This document shows, in pieces, positions 1-8,169 of a stretch of DNA of 64,000 nt. The stretch is from Terriglobales bacterium. Its GTDB lineage: Bacteria > Acidobacteriota > Terriglobia > Terriglobales > Acidobacteriaceae. The stretch spans positions 124,001 to 188,000 of the forward strand of contig DATMXP010000039.1 of NCBI GenBank assembly GCA_035561515.1, in the 5' to 3' direction. Position numbers and translations under genes: made by a program. The notes beneath the pieces were generated by a model. The model did not search any database. It worked only from the letters and a program-made list of their open reading frames with translations, and had not been told where the DNA came from. Position 1 is the stretch's first letter; each line of letters starts with the position of its first letter.

Positions 1-2
1 AG

Positions 3-908
3 CGCAGCCACATCGTGACCACCGAGTTCTGGCGCTGGTGGGTAGTGCACCTCTGGGTGGAAGGTTTCTTTGAAGTCTTCGCCACGGTGGTGATTGGATT
101 CCTGTTCACCCGCCTGAAACTGTTGTCGATACCGTCCGCCACACGTGCAGTGATGTTCTCGACGATCGTGTTCCTCGCGGGAGGCATCATCGGCACCTTC
201 CATCACCTGTACTTCACGGGTGCTTCCAACGCCGTGCTGGCACTGGGCGCCGTCTTCAGCGCTCTGGAAGTGGTTCCGCTCTGCCTCATCGGCGTCGAAG
301 CGTGGGAGAACATCCGGCTAGCTCGCGGAACGCAGAAGGCGCAATGGGTTACCTCCTATAAGTGGCCCATCTACTTCTTCGTTGCGGTGGCCTTCTGGAA
401 TTTCGTGGGCGCCGGCCTGTTCGGCTTCATGATCAACCCGCCCGTGGCGCTCTACTACGTGCAGGGCCTGAACACGACGCCGGTTCACGGACACACCGCG
501 CTGTTCGGCGTGTACGGCATGCTCGGTTTGGGCCTGATGCTGTTCAGCCTGCGCGCAATGCGTCCGGGACTAGCCTGGAAAGAGAAGCCGGTGGCGGTGG
601 CCTTCTGGTTCATCAATATCGGGCTCGCTCTGATGGTCCTGCTTAGCCTGCTGCCGATCGGCCTGATGCAGGCGTGGGCGTCGGTGCAGCACGGCACGTG
701 GTATGCGCGGTCCGCCGAGTTCATGCAGATGCCGATTCTCCAGAACCTACGCTGGGCCAGGGCTTTGGGCGACACGCTGTTCGCGCTCGGAGCCATGGTG
801 CTGGGCTGGTTCGTGCTCGGCCTGGTGACCGGTCATTCGTTCGACCGGAAAGCAGCGTCGCAGAAGGCAGATCTGGCCGTCGAACCGGTTCGTACCATGG
901 GCGACTAG
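3..908 (+). CDS. norB: nitric oxide reductase large subunit, 3' part (cut by window edge)
   Basis: This is the C-terminal part of the heme-copper-family nitric oxide reductase, which reduces NO to N2O in the cytoplasmic membrane. The frame is open to the window edge, so the start is missing and the displayed GTG at 15 is internal. The fragment has many hydrophobic helices. It shows the W-VEGFFEVF segment with the two conserved glutamates, the HHLYF pair expected to ligate the non-heme iron, the later LEVVPL glutamate, and HGHTALFGVYG near the low-spin/high-spin heme ligands. Whether it is the quinol type (qNor) or the cytochrome c type cannot be decided without the N-terminus. No norC is visible here. 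A terminator follows directly. Confidence 0.93.
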   Translation, partial: RSHIVTTEFWRWWVVHLWVEGFFEVFATVVIGFLFTRLKLLSIPSATRAVMFSTIVFLAGGIIGTFHHLYFTGASNAVLALGAVFSALEVVPLCLIGVEAWENIRLARGTQKAQWVTSYKWPIYFFVAVAFWNFVGAGLFGFMINPPVALYYVQGLNTTPVHGHTALFGVYGMLGLGLMLFSLRAMRPGLAWKEKPVAVAFWFINIGLALMVLLSLLPIGLMQAWASVQHGTWYARSAEFMQMPILQNLRWARALGDTLFALGAMVLGWFVLGLVTGHSFDRKAASQKADLAVEPVRTMGD

Positions 909-927
909 TACCGTTCCCCGTAACCAG

Positions 928-956
928 GGCGCACCTTCGGGTGCGCCTTGTCTTTT
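928..956 (+). terminator. Rho-independent terminator after norB
   Basis: An 8-bp GC stem (GGCGCACC / GGTGCGCC) closes on a TTCG tetraloop and is followed by TTGTCTTTT. It lies 20 bases after the norB stop and ends that transcript. Confidence 0.88.
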
Positions 957-967
957 GTGCACTAGAT

Positions 968-989
968 GCCTGTGACCGCAATCACAGGC
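968..989 (+). promoter_or_regulatory. CRP/FNR-type palindrome before the Cys-rich gene
   Basis: The core TGTGA-N6-TCACA lies at 971-986 and the symmetry extends to eight bases per arm (GCCTGTGA / TCACAGGC). A CATAAT hexamer at 989-994 could be a -10 box, which would place the operator between -35 and -10, a position that usually represses. The element is 38 bases before the ATG at 1024. It could also fold as an RNA hairpin, but it has no T-tract. Confidence 0.6.
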
Positions 990-1023
990 ATAATGTTCGT
1001 AGGGATACGACAATATCCCCAGG

Positions 1024-1431
1024 ATGAAACGCTTCGCTACAAGACTGCTGGGATTGCTTCTGGTGCTTTCCGTAACTGGGTGGACCCAGACGGTTTGTCC
1101 CATGATGCTGTTCCCGCCGGCAGCGAAAGGCGAGGCGCGACACGTTCCGGCAGCAAAGAGCACTGGACATGAGTGTTGTCACGGTGCGAAGTCGACTACG
1201 GACACCGAATCCGCAAAGATGTCAGCGTGTGCTCCGGGCATGGACTGCTGCTCGATCGAGCGTCAACCCGCGAGTTCTCCAAAAGCACCAAGTGCAGCGC
1301 CCCTATTGGCAGTTTTAGGTCGCCTCGATATCCCCCCGCATCAGAGCGACCAGGGTCCCTTGCTTGTGCAGGATCAAAGCGAAGGCGCGCTTCGCCATGT
1401 TCTTGTGCTGAAAGAAGACCTTCGAATCTAG
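1024..1431 (+). CDS. secreted Cys/His-containing hypothetical protein
   Basis: I do not recognise the family. The 135-residue product begins with a Sec signal peptide (positive MKRFATR, hydrophobic core, then TQTVCPMM). The mature part has six cysteines: C25, an HECCH cluster (C51, C52 with flanking His) and a CAPGMDCC cluster (C69, C75, C76). Such Cys/His/Met groupings suggest binding of copper or another soft metal outside the cytoplasm, but this is inference from composition only. It stands between norB and a second Cys-rich secreted protein, with a CRP/FNR-type palindrome just upstream. The C-terminal half, from about residue 85, has no Cys. Confidence 0.7.
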   Translation: MKRFATRLLGLLLVLSVTGWTQTVCPMMLFPPAAKGEARHVPAAKSTGHECCHGAKSTTDTESAKMSACAPGMDCCSIERQPASSPKAPSAAPLLAVLGRLDIPPHQSDQGPLLVQDQSEGALRHVLVLKEDLRI

Positions 1432-1507
1432 TCTCGTTTCCTTCCTGCGAAAGCTTACAGATACGAAGTGAACCGTTCTAAGAGACAGAAAAGGAAATGA
1501 GGAAATC

Positions 1508-1855
1508 ATGAAATCTAAAATTCAAGTTCTAATCGTTACGCTTGTTTTCGCCATCACCATGTGGGCGCAGAATGCCGCTCCCACTGCACCAGCCGACCAT
1601 TCGCAACATCAGGCGAAGGCCTCGTGCTGTAAGGACGGCGCCTCTTGTTGCAAGGAAGGCGCTTCGTGCTGCGGAAAAGAGTCTGCTGAGGGATGCTGCA
1701 AGGACGGCAAGTGCTCGAAGGAAGGCGCTGCCAACATGAGTTGCTGCAAAGGCGGAGCGAAATCCTGTGCCAAGATGGCAAAAGCCGACAGCAAAGACGC
1801 GAAGGGCTGCTGTGGTGGCAAGATGTGCCAGCGCAACAAACCCGCGAAGAGCTAA
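1508..1855 (+). CDS. secreted metallothionein-like Cys-rich protein
   Basis: A 115-residue protein with a clear signal peptide ending near WAQ (residue 21). The mature region carries 15 cysteines, including six CC pairs. The first three pairs (40-41, 47-48, 54-55) are spaced exactly seven residues apart in SCCKDG/SCCKEG/SCCGKE units, and later ones are followed by single Cys. The rest is mostly Lys, Gly, Ala and Ser, so the protein is basic and probably unstructured without metal. This resembles bacterial metallothionein-like repeat proteins, but exported. The start has GAGGAAAT six bases upstream. Metal sequestration or thiol buffering next to a nitric oxide reductase is plausible but unproven. 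Confidence 0.75.
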   Translation: MKSKIQVLIVTLVFAITMWAQNAAPTAPADHSQHQAKASCCKDGASCCKEGASCCGKESAEGCCKDGKCSKEGAANMSCCKGGAKSCAKMAKADSKDAKGCCGGKMCQRNKPAKS

Positions 1856-1873
1856 CTTTGCGCAATTTGGACG

Positions 1874-1904
1874 AGGCCTCGGAGCAGATCCGGGGCCTTT
1901 TTCT
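1874..1904 (+). terminator. Rho-independent terminator after the Cys-rich gene
   Basis: The stem AGGCC-T-CGG / CCG-G-GGCCT (one G-T wobble) has a seven-base loop and runs into TTTTTC. It lies 19 bases after the stop at 1855. Confidence 0.8.
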
Positions 1905-1945
1905 TTCCGTTGCTGCTATATAGTAAGTAGCGAGTGGGGGAACGT

Positions 1946-2125
1946 ATGAGTCATCAGGTCACCATGGTCCGCGAGTGGGATGCCGACCAGTTCCATGCCA
2001 AGGTTCTGGAATTGGAGCAAAAGGGCTGGCAGTCACGCCACGAAAGCTACAAGGTCACACCCGAGATGAACCCGGAAACAGGCATCGTTTCGCACGTGCA
2101 CAGCATTGAACTAACCAAGGACTGA
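1946..2125 (+). CDS. small conserved-looking hypothetical protein, 59 aa
   Basis: The ATG at 1946 is preceded by GGGGGAAC, a better ribosome site than the in-frame GTG at 1934. The product is soluble and mixed-charge, beginning MSHQVTMVREWD, with no signal peptide or membrane segment. Codon use is like its neighbours and the gene sits 36 bases before udgX on the same strand, so it may be co-transcribed with it. I cannot assign a function. Confidence 0.6.
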   Translation: MSHQVTMVREWDADQFHAKVLELEQKGWQSRHESYKVTPEMNPETGIVSHVHSIELTKD

Positions 2126-2160
2126 AAACACATCATGTCCGAAGCGGCATCCAATTCAGG

Positions 2161-2814
2161 ATGCCGAAGGCTCCGGTCCAAACTGCCGCACCGCTCGTAC
2201 CGCCGCGTCCGACACTCACCTCATTAAGGGAAGCTGCCGCGGGGTGTAAGGCTTGTCCGCTTTGGAAGACGGGGACCCAGACCGTTTTCGGCGAGGGTGC
2301 TTCGCGCGCACGCGTTCTATTCGTCGGTGAACAACCGGGAGACAAGGAAGATCTGGCAGGGAAGCCTTTCGTCGGACCGGCCGGGAAACTGCTCGACAAA
2401 GCTCTGGAGGCAGCGGGAATCGACCGCCGTGACGTGTATGTCACGAACGCAGTCAAGCACTTCAAATGGGAGCCACGCGGAAAACGCCGCATCCACAAGA
2501 AACCTAACCAACTGGAAATCACGGCTTGTCGTCCGTGGCTTGACGCGGAAGTTTCGGTCGTGAAACCCGAGGTCATTGTGTGTCTCGGCGCCACGGCTGC
2601 TCAGAGTCTACTCGGAAAAACTTTCAAGGTTACGGAGAGGCGTGGCGAATTGATTCCTCACGATAAGGTGCCGTATATCGTTGCGACGGTGCATCCGTCA
2701 TCGATTCTGAGAGCCCCGGATGAAGATAAGAGACATGACGAAATGGCGCGCTTTATCGATGACATGAGGAAGGTCCGTTCCGCGCTGGACCGCAACCTCA
2801 AGCGCGCGGCGTAG
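2161..2814 (+). CDS. udgX: UdgX-type uracil-DNA glycosylase
   Basis: The 217-residue protein is a uracil-DNA glycosylase superfamily member of the iron-sulfur family-4/UdgX group. It has the glycosylase motif GEQPGDKEDLAG (56-67), where classical family 4 enzymes have a shorter loop, and the HPSS motif (H178). It also has KRRIH (108-112), the R-loop signature known from mycobacterial UdgX, whose histidine bonds covalently to the abasic sugar and leaves the enzyme trapped on DNA. C29, C32, C123 and C141 are the probable [4Fe-4S] ligands. The length matches the family. The ribosome site is weak (TTCAGG), so the start at 2161 is probable rather than certain. It is convergent with, and abuts, the VWA gene. 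Confidence 0.9.
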   Translation: MPKAPVQTAAPLVPPRPTLTSLREAAAGCKACPLWKTGTQTVFGEGASRARVLFVGEQPGDKEDLAGKPFVGPAGKLLDKALEAAGIDRRDVYVTNAVKHFKWEPRGKRRIHKKPNQLEITACRPWLDAEVSVVKPEVIVCLGATAAQSLLGKTFKVTERRGELIPHDKVPYIVATVHPSSILRAPDEDKRHDEMARFIDDMRKVRSALDRNLKRAA

Positions 2815-3786
2815 TTAGTCTCGTGGGGCGAAGTATCCCTTTCGACACTCAACCCGTAGTTTCGGGTTTCTGGAATTCAAACTCAGCGTGCGATAACGGC
2901 CGTCGGACTGGAATTCAGCGGGCTTGTAAGCCAGTACGTACTGGCTTCTCAGTGCCTGCTCAACCTTCTTGAATGCGCGAGCCACCTCCTCGTCACGGTA
3001 CGCGGAGAGCAACTCGCCCCCGGTGAATCGGCTAAGCAGAGCGAGCACAGCTTCACCTTGCGTGTACTCCGTGCTGTCGTTGGAGCTGAGTGCATAGATC
3101 GGCGCTTCGGCGCGCAGCGCCGCTTCCTGGGCGTCGCGCATGATGGCGTGGTCTCCGTTGCTGACACCATCACTGATCAACACGATTATGTTTCGGGTAC
3201 CGAGCTCAGGCTGTTTACGCAGTTGTTCGCTCGCGAAGACAACGGCGTCGTAGAGCGCCGTATCGCCTTCGACCTTGAGGTTCTGCAGAGCATTCGTCAA
3301 CTTTTTGAGGTCGTTCGTGAAGCCTTGCTCCAAGTGTGGCTTCTGGTTGAAGCCAACCACCATCGCTTTATCTACCGCTGGTCGAAGAATCTTCTTGAAG
3401 AAGGCGTTCGCGGCTTCCTTCTCGAACTTGAAACGGTAATTGACCGAACCGCTGATATCGATCAACAGCACAACGCGCAAGCTCTCCTGTTCGAACGTGT
3501 GGATTCGCTCCGGAGGTCGATGGTCATCAAGCACCTCGAAGTCATGCATCGTGAGATTGCTTATAAAGCGGCCCTTGCGGTCCACGACTGTAAAGAGAAG
3601 CTGGACCTCGTCGACGCGCTTCTTGTATGTAAACGAATCTTCCGTGAAGGCTTCAGTATTGTTAAGTGCCGCAATGCTCGGCTGTGGCGGGACTTGGCCA
3701 CGGAGTTCGAGACCAGGCATAACCGTGATCGATATGCAGGCGATCAGGGCAAATCGCAACGTGCGCGTCCAATTCGAAACGGACAC
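2815..3786 (-). CDS. secreted VWFA-related domain protein
   Basis: A von Willebrand factor A domain protein of the acidobacterial 'VWFA-related' kind. I chose the GTG at 3786 because GGAGG precedes it by five bases; the longer frame to 3852 has no ribosome site. The resulting 323 residues begin with a signal sequence (SNWTRTLRFALIACISITV). A short conserved lead-in (LLFTVVDRKGRFISNL) precedes the VWA fold, which opens with VVLLIDISGS, a complete D-x-S-x-S metal-ion-dependent adhesion site. The domain continues to near the C-terminus. The role is unknown; extracellular protein-protein interaction is the usual inference. Confidence 0.85.
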   Translation of the reverse strand: MSVSNWTRTLRFALIACISITVMPGLELRGQVPPQPSIAALNNTEAFTEDSFTYKKRVDEVQLLFTVVDRKGRFISNLTMHDFEVLDDHRPPERIHTFEQESLRVVLLIDISGSVNYRFKFEKEAANAFFKKILRPAVDKAMVVGFNQKPHLEQGFTNDLKKLTNALQNLKVEGDTALYDAVVFASEQLRKQPELGTRNIIVLISDGVSNGDHAIMRDAQEAALRAEAPIYALSSNDSTEYTQGEAVLALLSRFTGGELLSAYRDEEVARAFKKVEQALRSQYVLAYKPAEFQSDGRYRTLSLNSRNPKLRVECRKGYFAPRD

Positions 3787-3942
3787 AGCATCCTCCAAAA
3801 GAGAAATCGGAGGCCCAATGCTGAGATTGGAACCGGCACCCCGCCGGCTCACCCCAAGAGTGGAGAGATTCTAGCTTGATTCAAGGATTGTGGCTAGGTG
3901 CTGTCCTGTGAGCTTCGCTGAAGTTTGGCACTACTCGAAGGC

Positions 3943-5322
3943 TTAGCTTGCGCCGGTGCTGGCGAGTGCATTGTTGGGCGCGGCTGGATACTCGCCTTCC
4001 CACTTGGCGACGACCACCGTCGCCAGACAGTTGCCGATCACGTTCACCGTGGTGCGGGCCATGTCCATCAGTTGATCAATTCCCAGCAGAATGAACACGG
4101 GCTCGGTTGGAAGGCCGAATGAACCTACTGTTCCGAGCAGGATGATGATCGACGCTCGCGACACGCCGGCGGTGCCCTTGCTTGTCAACATAAGTGTCAG
4201 CAGCAAAAGGAGTTGCTGGCCGAAACTCAGGTGAATTCCGGCGACCTGGGCGACGAAGATGGCGCCCAAGGACTGGTACAGGCTGGAGCCATCAAGGTTG
4301 AAACTGTAGCCCGTCGGCATGACGAACGCGACGATCTTTCGCGGTACGCCAATTCCTTCCATCGCCTCCATGGCACGTGGAAGAGCCGCCTCCGAACTGC
4401 TGGTCCCGAAGGCGATGGAGGCCGGTTCGGCGACCGCCTTCGCGAATTTTCGGATGGGCACCCGGAACCAGAACGCAATCGGCAAAAGCACACCGAAGAT
4501 GAAGATGATAAGCGCGATGTAGAGAGTCGCAAGCAGCTTGGCGAGATTAACAAGCACGCCTAGGCCAGTGTGACCAACTGTGTAGGCGATGGCAGCGCCT
4601 ACACCAAAAGGTGCAAACAGCATCACGATGTTCGTGAACTTGAACATCACCTCGGCAAGGCTGTCGGTGAACGCCAGCATCGGACGCCGCTTGTCCTCAC
4701 GTACCATCGCCAGGCCGATGCCGAAGATGATGGCAAACACCACAACCTGGAGCACCTGTCCTTCGGCAACGGACTTCGCGAGATTCTCCGGGAAGATGTG
4801 CAGGATGATTTCCGAAGCGGTGTGTTTAGTGGTTGGTAAAGTTTCGGAGGCGATCTGCGGTAGCTGAACCCCGACCCCAGCTTTACTGATATTGATGGCA
4901 GCCAGGCCGATGAACAGGGCAATAGTGGTAACGACTTCGAAATAGATGATCGCCTTAATGCCCATGCGACCGACCTTCTTCAGGTCGGCGTGTCCGGCGA
5001 TGCCGCTCACGAGCGTTGCGAAGAGAAGAGGCGCAATGATCGTCTTGATCAGCTGGAGGAAAATTTGCGAGAGCACGCGCAGGTTGGTCGCGATACCGGG
5101 CCAGTCATGGCCGATTTCCGCGCCCACGAACATGCTGACCACGATCCATGTAGTCAGATTGCGGCGAACTACGCCATACGCAATGAAGGTCGCGAGAAAA
5201 ACCCAGCGGGCGGCGAACAGGACGGAGTGGGGCAGCGCCAGTAGTCCGAGATACGTTGCGCTCTGCAACAGTCCCGCTAAGGCTAGTGTGGCTAAGGCGG
5301 CGAACAGGAGTTGCCGTTTCAT
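3943..5322 (-). CDS. dicarboxylate/amino acid:cation symporter (GltP/DctA family)
   Basis: A 459-residue DAACS-family sodium- or proton-coupled transporter of the inner membrane. Family hallmarks are present: the serine-rich reentrant loop (GTSSSEAALPRAME), MPTGYSFNLDGSSLY in transmembrane segment 7, the second hairpin TSKGTAGVSRAS, and NVIGNCLATVVVAKWEGE near the end. The N-terminus has an unusual extra pair of hydrophobic segments (residues 1-60) before the canonical first helix. Substrate (glutamate, aspartate or C4-dicarboxylate) cannot be read from the sequence. The gene follows dapD on the same strand with a 31-base gap. Confidence 0.92.
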   Translation of the reverse strand: MKRQLLFAALATLALAGLLQSATYLGLLALPHSVLFAARWVFLATFIAYGVVRRNLTTWIVVSMFVGAEIGHDWPGIATNLRVLSQIFLQLIKTIIAPLLFATLVSGIAGHADLKKVGRMGIKAIIYFEVVTTIALFIGLAAINISKAGVGVQLPQIASETLPTTKHTASEIILHIFPENLAKSVAEGQVLQVVVFAIIFGIGLAMVREDKRRPMLAFTDSLAEVMFKFTNIVMLFAPFGVGAAIAYTVGHTGLGVLVNLAKLLATLYIALIIFIFGVLLPIAFWFRVPIRKFAKAVAEPASIAFGTSSSEAALPRAMEAMEGIGVPRKIVAFVMPTGYSFNLDGSSLYQSLGAIFVAQVAGIHLSFGQQLLLLLTLMLTSKGTAGVSRASIIILLGTVGSFGLPTEPVFILLGIDQLMDMARTTVNVIGNCLATVVVAKWEGEYPAAPNNALASTGAS

Positions 5323-5353
5323 GTCACCGTTCTGAAGATGGATTCTAAGAACG

Positions 5354-6187
5354 CTACCGCAGCAAATCTTCCAACTCGACTCCGCGATCGGTCTTCTCGT
5401 CGCGATATTTCACGATCACCGGCGCATACAGCGAAAGCCCCCATTCCTGGCCTTTGCCTTTGGAAACGGCACGCGAGCCGGGAACCACCACCGCACCCTC
5501 TGGCACCACCAGGCACTGATCGTGTGAGGAGCGGTAGATTTCACCTTTTATCAGATCGAACAACGGTGTTGACCGTGTAAGAACCGTTCCGGCGCCCAGC
5601 ACAGCGCGAGCCCGGACCTGCGTGCCTTCGTAGACGCCGCAGTTCCCGCCGATCAGTACGTCATCCTCAATCACGACCGGCGAAGCATTGATCGGCTCGA
5701 GCACGCCGCCGACCTGCGCCGCCGCGCTGATATGAACTCGTTTTCCGACTTGCGCGCATGAACCCACAAGCGCGTGCGAATCCACCAGGGTGCCTTCATC
5801 CACATACGCCCCCACGTTGATGTACATGGGCGGCATGCAGATCACCGAGGGCGCCACGTAAGCGCCTTCACGTACTGACGACCCGCCGGGGACAATGCGA
5901 ATCCTGTCTTCGATACGGAACTGGCGAACGGGAAAAGTGTCCTTATCGACAAACGACAGATCTTCGCATCCCATCTCCATCAGTTCGCCGATCCGGAAGC
6001 CCAGGAGGATTCCTTGCTTTACCCAGATGTTGACGCGCCATTCGCCGTCCACTTTTTCGGCAGCACGAATTTCGCCTTTGCTCAGGGCGTCGCGGAAGTC
6101 TCCAAAGACGCCACGAGCTCCCGAGACGTTACGTGCCTCCGGCCCAAGGGCATACAGCCGTTCGATTCCTGCCTGCAGTGGATGCAT
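5354..6187 (-). CDS. dapD: tetrahydrodipicolinate N-succinyltransferase
   Basis: DapD transfers succinyl from succinyl-CoA to tetrahydrodipicolinate in the succinylase branch of lysine and diaminopimelate synthesis. The 277 residues match the family length. The central part is a left-handed beta-helix of hexapeptide repeats (APSVICMPPMYINVGAYVDE, then GTLVDSHALVGSCAQVGKRV and VVIEDDVLIGGNCGVYEG). The lysine genes asd-lysC-dapB-dapA lie 2 kb away on the same strand, separated from dapD by two genes of the opposite strand, so dapD has its own promoter. No dapC or dapE is in the window. Confidence 0.95.
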   Translation of the reverse strand: MHPLQAGIERLYALGPEARNVSGARGVFGDFRDALSKGEIRAAEKVDGEWRVNIWVKQGILLGFRIGELMEMGCEDLSFVDKDTFPVRQFRIEDRIRIVPGGSSVREGAYVAPSVICMPPMYINVGAYVDEGTLVDSHALVGSCAQVGKRVHISAAAQVGGVLEPINASPVVIEDDVLIGGNCGVYEGTQVRARAVLGAGTVLTRSTPLFDLIKGEIYRSSHDQCLVVPEGAVVVPGSRAVSKGKGQEWGLSLYAPVIVKYRDEKTDRGVELEDLLR

Positions 6188-6280
6188 TCAGCTCAGTATA
6201 AATGCTCCCCTTAACTCTCACCGACAGTTTTTCGCCGGCGGATTCCATCCATCGCCGTAGCAGCTTGCATCCTAAAAACC

Positions 6281-7069
6281 GTGGATTCCTTATCTCCCAT
6301 CCTGCGGCGGACTCTTGTCTTGGTGGCCCATCCTGACGACGAGGCAGTTGGTTGCGGTCTGCTGTTGCAGCAGATGACAGACCCGATCGTCATTTTCGCA
6401 ACGGATGGAGCACCGCGAGCGCAGTTCTTCTGGAGGGACCACGAGTCTAGAGAAAGCTATGCCAGGCTCCGGGCGCAGGAAGCTCGAAGCGCACTTGCTT
6501 GCGTGGGTGTTGAGCATTTCCATTTCCTGCATGATGCGAATGTCGTCGCCGACCAGGAACTCTTCCTCAATCTTGAATGTGCCTTTGGGGCATTGGCTCG
6601 GGTCATCGAGACCGAACTGCCGGATGCCATCCTCACGCTTGCATACGAAGGTGGCCATCCCGACCACGACGCCTGCAGTTTCCTGGCAGCGGCAGCGGGT
6701 GTGAAGTTCGAATTACCGATCTGGGAAATGCCTCTGTATCACCGTAGAAACGGAAGCTTGGAGCGTCAATCGTTTCTAGCGGGAGAAGGCATCCAGGTCC
6801 TGGCTACGGCCGACACAGTCGCAAGGAAGCAGGCGATGTTTGCCGAGTATGCGTCGCAGGCGCAGGTTCTTTGCGATTTCGCTTGTGAAACTGAAGTCGT
6901 CCGCCCGGCCCCTATCTACGATTTTTCGCGGAACCCGCACGACGGAGAATTGAACTACGAAGCCTGGCAATGGCCGATGCGAGGTGAAGACCTGTGCCGG
7001 GCCTTTGAGAAATTCCTGCATCCATCAGAAACAATCGTGAGAAAGCGTGAATGGCGTACCGCAGCCTGA
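6281..7069 (+). CDS. PIG-L family deacetylase
   Basis: A LmbE/PIG-L zinc-dependent N-deacetylase of 262 residues. The metal-binding motif AHPDDE (residues about 16-21) follows the first beta strand, and the partner motif GGHPDHDA appears near residue 128. Family members remove acetyl from N-acetylglucosaminyl compounds such as the mycothiol and bacillithiol precursors. The start is a GTG with no strong ribosome site. Its end overlaps the start of the glycosyltransferase by 19 bases, so the two are translationally coupled and probably act in one pathway. The substrate is not predictable from sequence alone. Confidence 0.88.
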   Translation: MDSLSPILRRTLVLVAHPDDEAVGCGLLLQQMTDPIVIFATDGAPRAQFFWRDHESRESYARLRAQEARSALACVGVEHFHFLHDANVVADQELFLNLECAFGALARVIETELPDAILTLAYEGGHPDHDACSFLAAAAGVKFELPIWEMPLYHRRNGSLERQSFLAGEGIQVLATADTVARKQAMFAEYASQAQVLCDFACETEVVRPAPIYDFSRNPHDGELNYEAWQWPMRGEDLCRAFEKFLHPSETIVRKREWRTAA

Positions 7070-8169
7070 GAAGACCAAGCGATTCCGTGCATCCGCGCCG
7101 AATTCTATACGTTGCCTATCCGTTGTTGCCCGTCAGCCACGAAAGCTGCGGCGGCGCCGAGCAGATGTTATCGGTGTTGGAAGATGAGATGGCTCGCCGA
7201 GGGCACTACACATCAGTCGCTGCCTGCGCAGGTTCGCAGGCGCGCGGCAGCGTAATGGTGACGGGTGCCGAAACCGTAGAACCGGACCGCTTTTCCACGC
7301 GCAATGCCGAACATCACGCCCGCATCCTCGAGTTCTTGAACTCCCCGCAGCATCACGCGCTGCCGTTCGATCTCATCCACGACAAAAGCGGCAGCTTCTG
7401 GCCTCGTGCCGCGGAATCCGAAATTCCGGTGCTGGCGACCCTTCATCTGCCTCGGCATTTCTATTCCGAAGAGGTATTCCGCAAAGTCCCAAAGAACGTG
7501 ATGTTCAACTGCGTCTCTGCTGCACAGTACCGCAGTTTCCAAAATGTTCTGCACGTCATCGGGGTAATCGAGAATGGAATCCATGTTCACCGCTTTCCGT
7601 TTATTACCGAGAAACAGGATTACCTGCTTTGGCTGGGAAGAGTCTGCGAGGAGAAAGGACCACACCTCGCGATCGAGGTGGCGCGCCGAACTGGCCTTCC
7701 GCTGGTGATGGCGGGGCAGGTGTATCCGTTCTCGTATCACCAGACGTTTTACAACGCGAAGATCAGGCCGCACCTCGCCAGCCTGCATCCGACTATTTCA
7801 TTCCGGGAGACTCCCACATTCCAGACGAAAGCGCGCCTGCTCAGCCGAGCACGCGCGTTGCTTGTACCCAGCCTGGTGAACGAAACTTCGTCGCTGGTTG
7901 CCATGGAAGCCATGGTATGCGGCACTCCGGTCATTGGTTTCCGACGGGGCGCATTGCCGGAAGTGGTAATAGATCGACTGACTGGCTTCATCGTGGACGA
8001 CGTGGACCAAATGGTGGAAGCGGTCTGGAATGCCGATCAGATCAACGCGCACGCGTGCCGAACGCACGTAGAGTCGAATTATTCGTCGACGCGCATGGCT
8101 GCGCAGTATGAAGAGCTTTACGAGCGAATTCTCGCGAGCCGGGAATCGCCGCGAACTCAGGCCGCCTAG
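7051..8169 (+). CDS. GT4-type glycosyltransferase
   Basis: A 372-residue retaining glycosyltransferase with the GT-B fold. The N-terminal half has the donor-independent glycine loop (CGGAEQML), and the C-terminal half has the nucleotide-sugar site with WLGRVCEEKGPHLAIEVA, then ALLVPSLVNETSSLVAMEAM and GTPVIGFRRGALPEVV, including the E-x7-E region. It starts inside the end of the PIG-L deacetylase gene. A deacetylase plus GT4 pair recalls MshA/MshB and BshA/BshB, but the N-terminus does not look like a clear BshA. Its stop overlaps that of dapA on the opposite strand (CTAG). Confidence 0.88.
   Translation: MAYRSLRRPSDSVHPRRILYVAYPLLPVSHESCGGAEQMLSVLEDEMARRGHYTSVAACAGSQARGSVMVTGAETVEPDRFSTRNAEHHARILEFLNSPQHHALPFDLIHDKSGSFWPRAAESEIPVLATLHLPRHFYSEEVFRKVPKNVMFNCVSAAQYRSFQNVLHVIGVIENGIHVHRFPFITEKQDYLLWLGRVCEEKGPHLAIEVARRTGLPLVMAGQVYPFSYHQTFYNAKIRPHLASLHPTISFRETPTFQTKARLLSRARALLVPSLVNETSSLVAMEAMVCGTPVIGFRRGALPEVVIDRLTGFIVDDVDQMVEAVWNADQINAHACRTHVESNYSSTRMAAQYEELYERILASRESPRTQAA

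Noticed and set aside
3058-3879. 273-codon plus-strand frame opposite the VWA gene
   Set aside because: It is a shadow of the VWA coding strand; the minus strand has the DISGS motif and a ribosome site.
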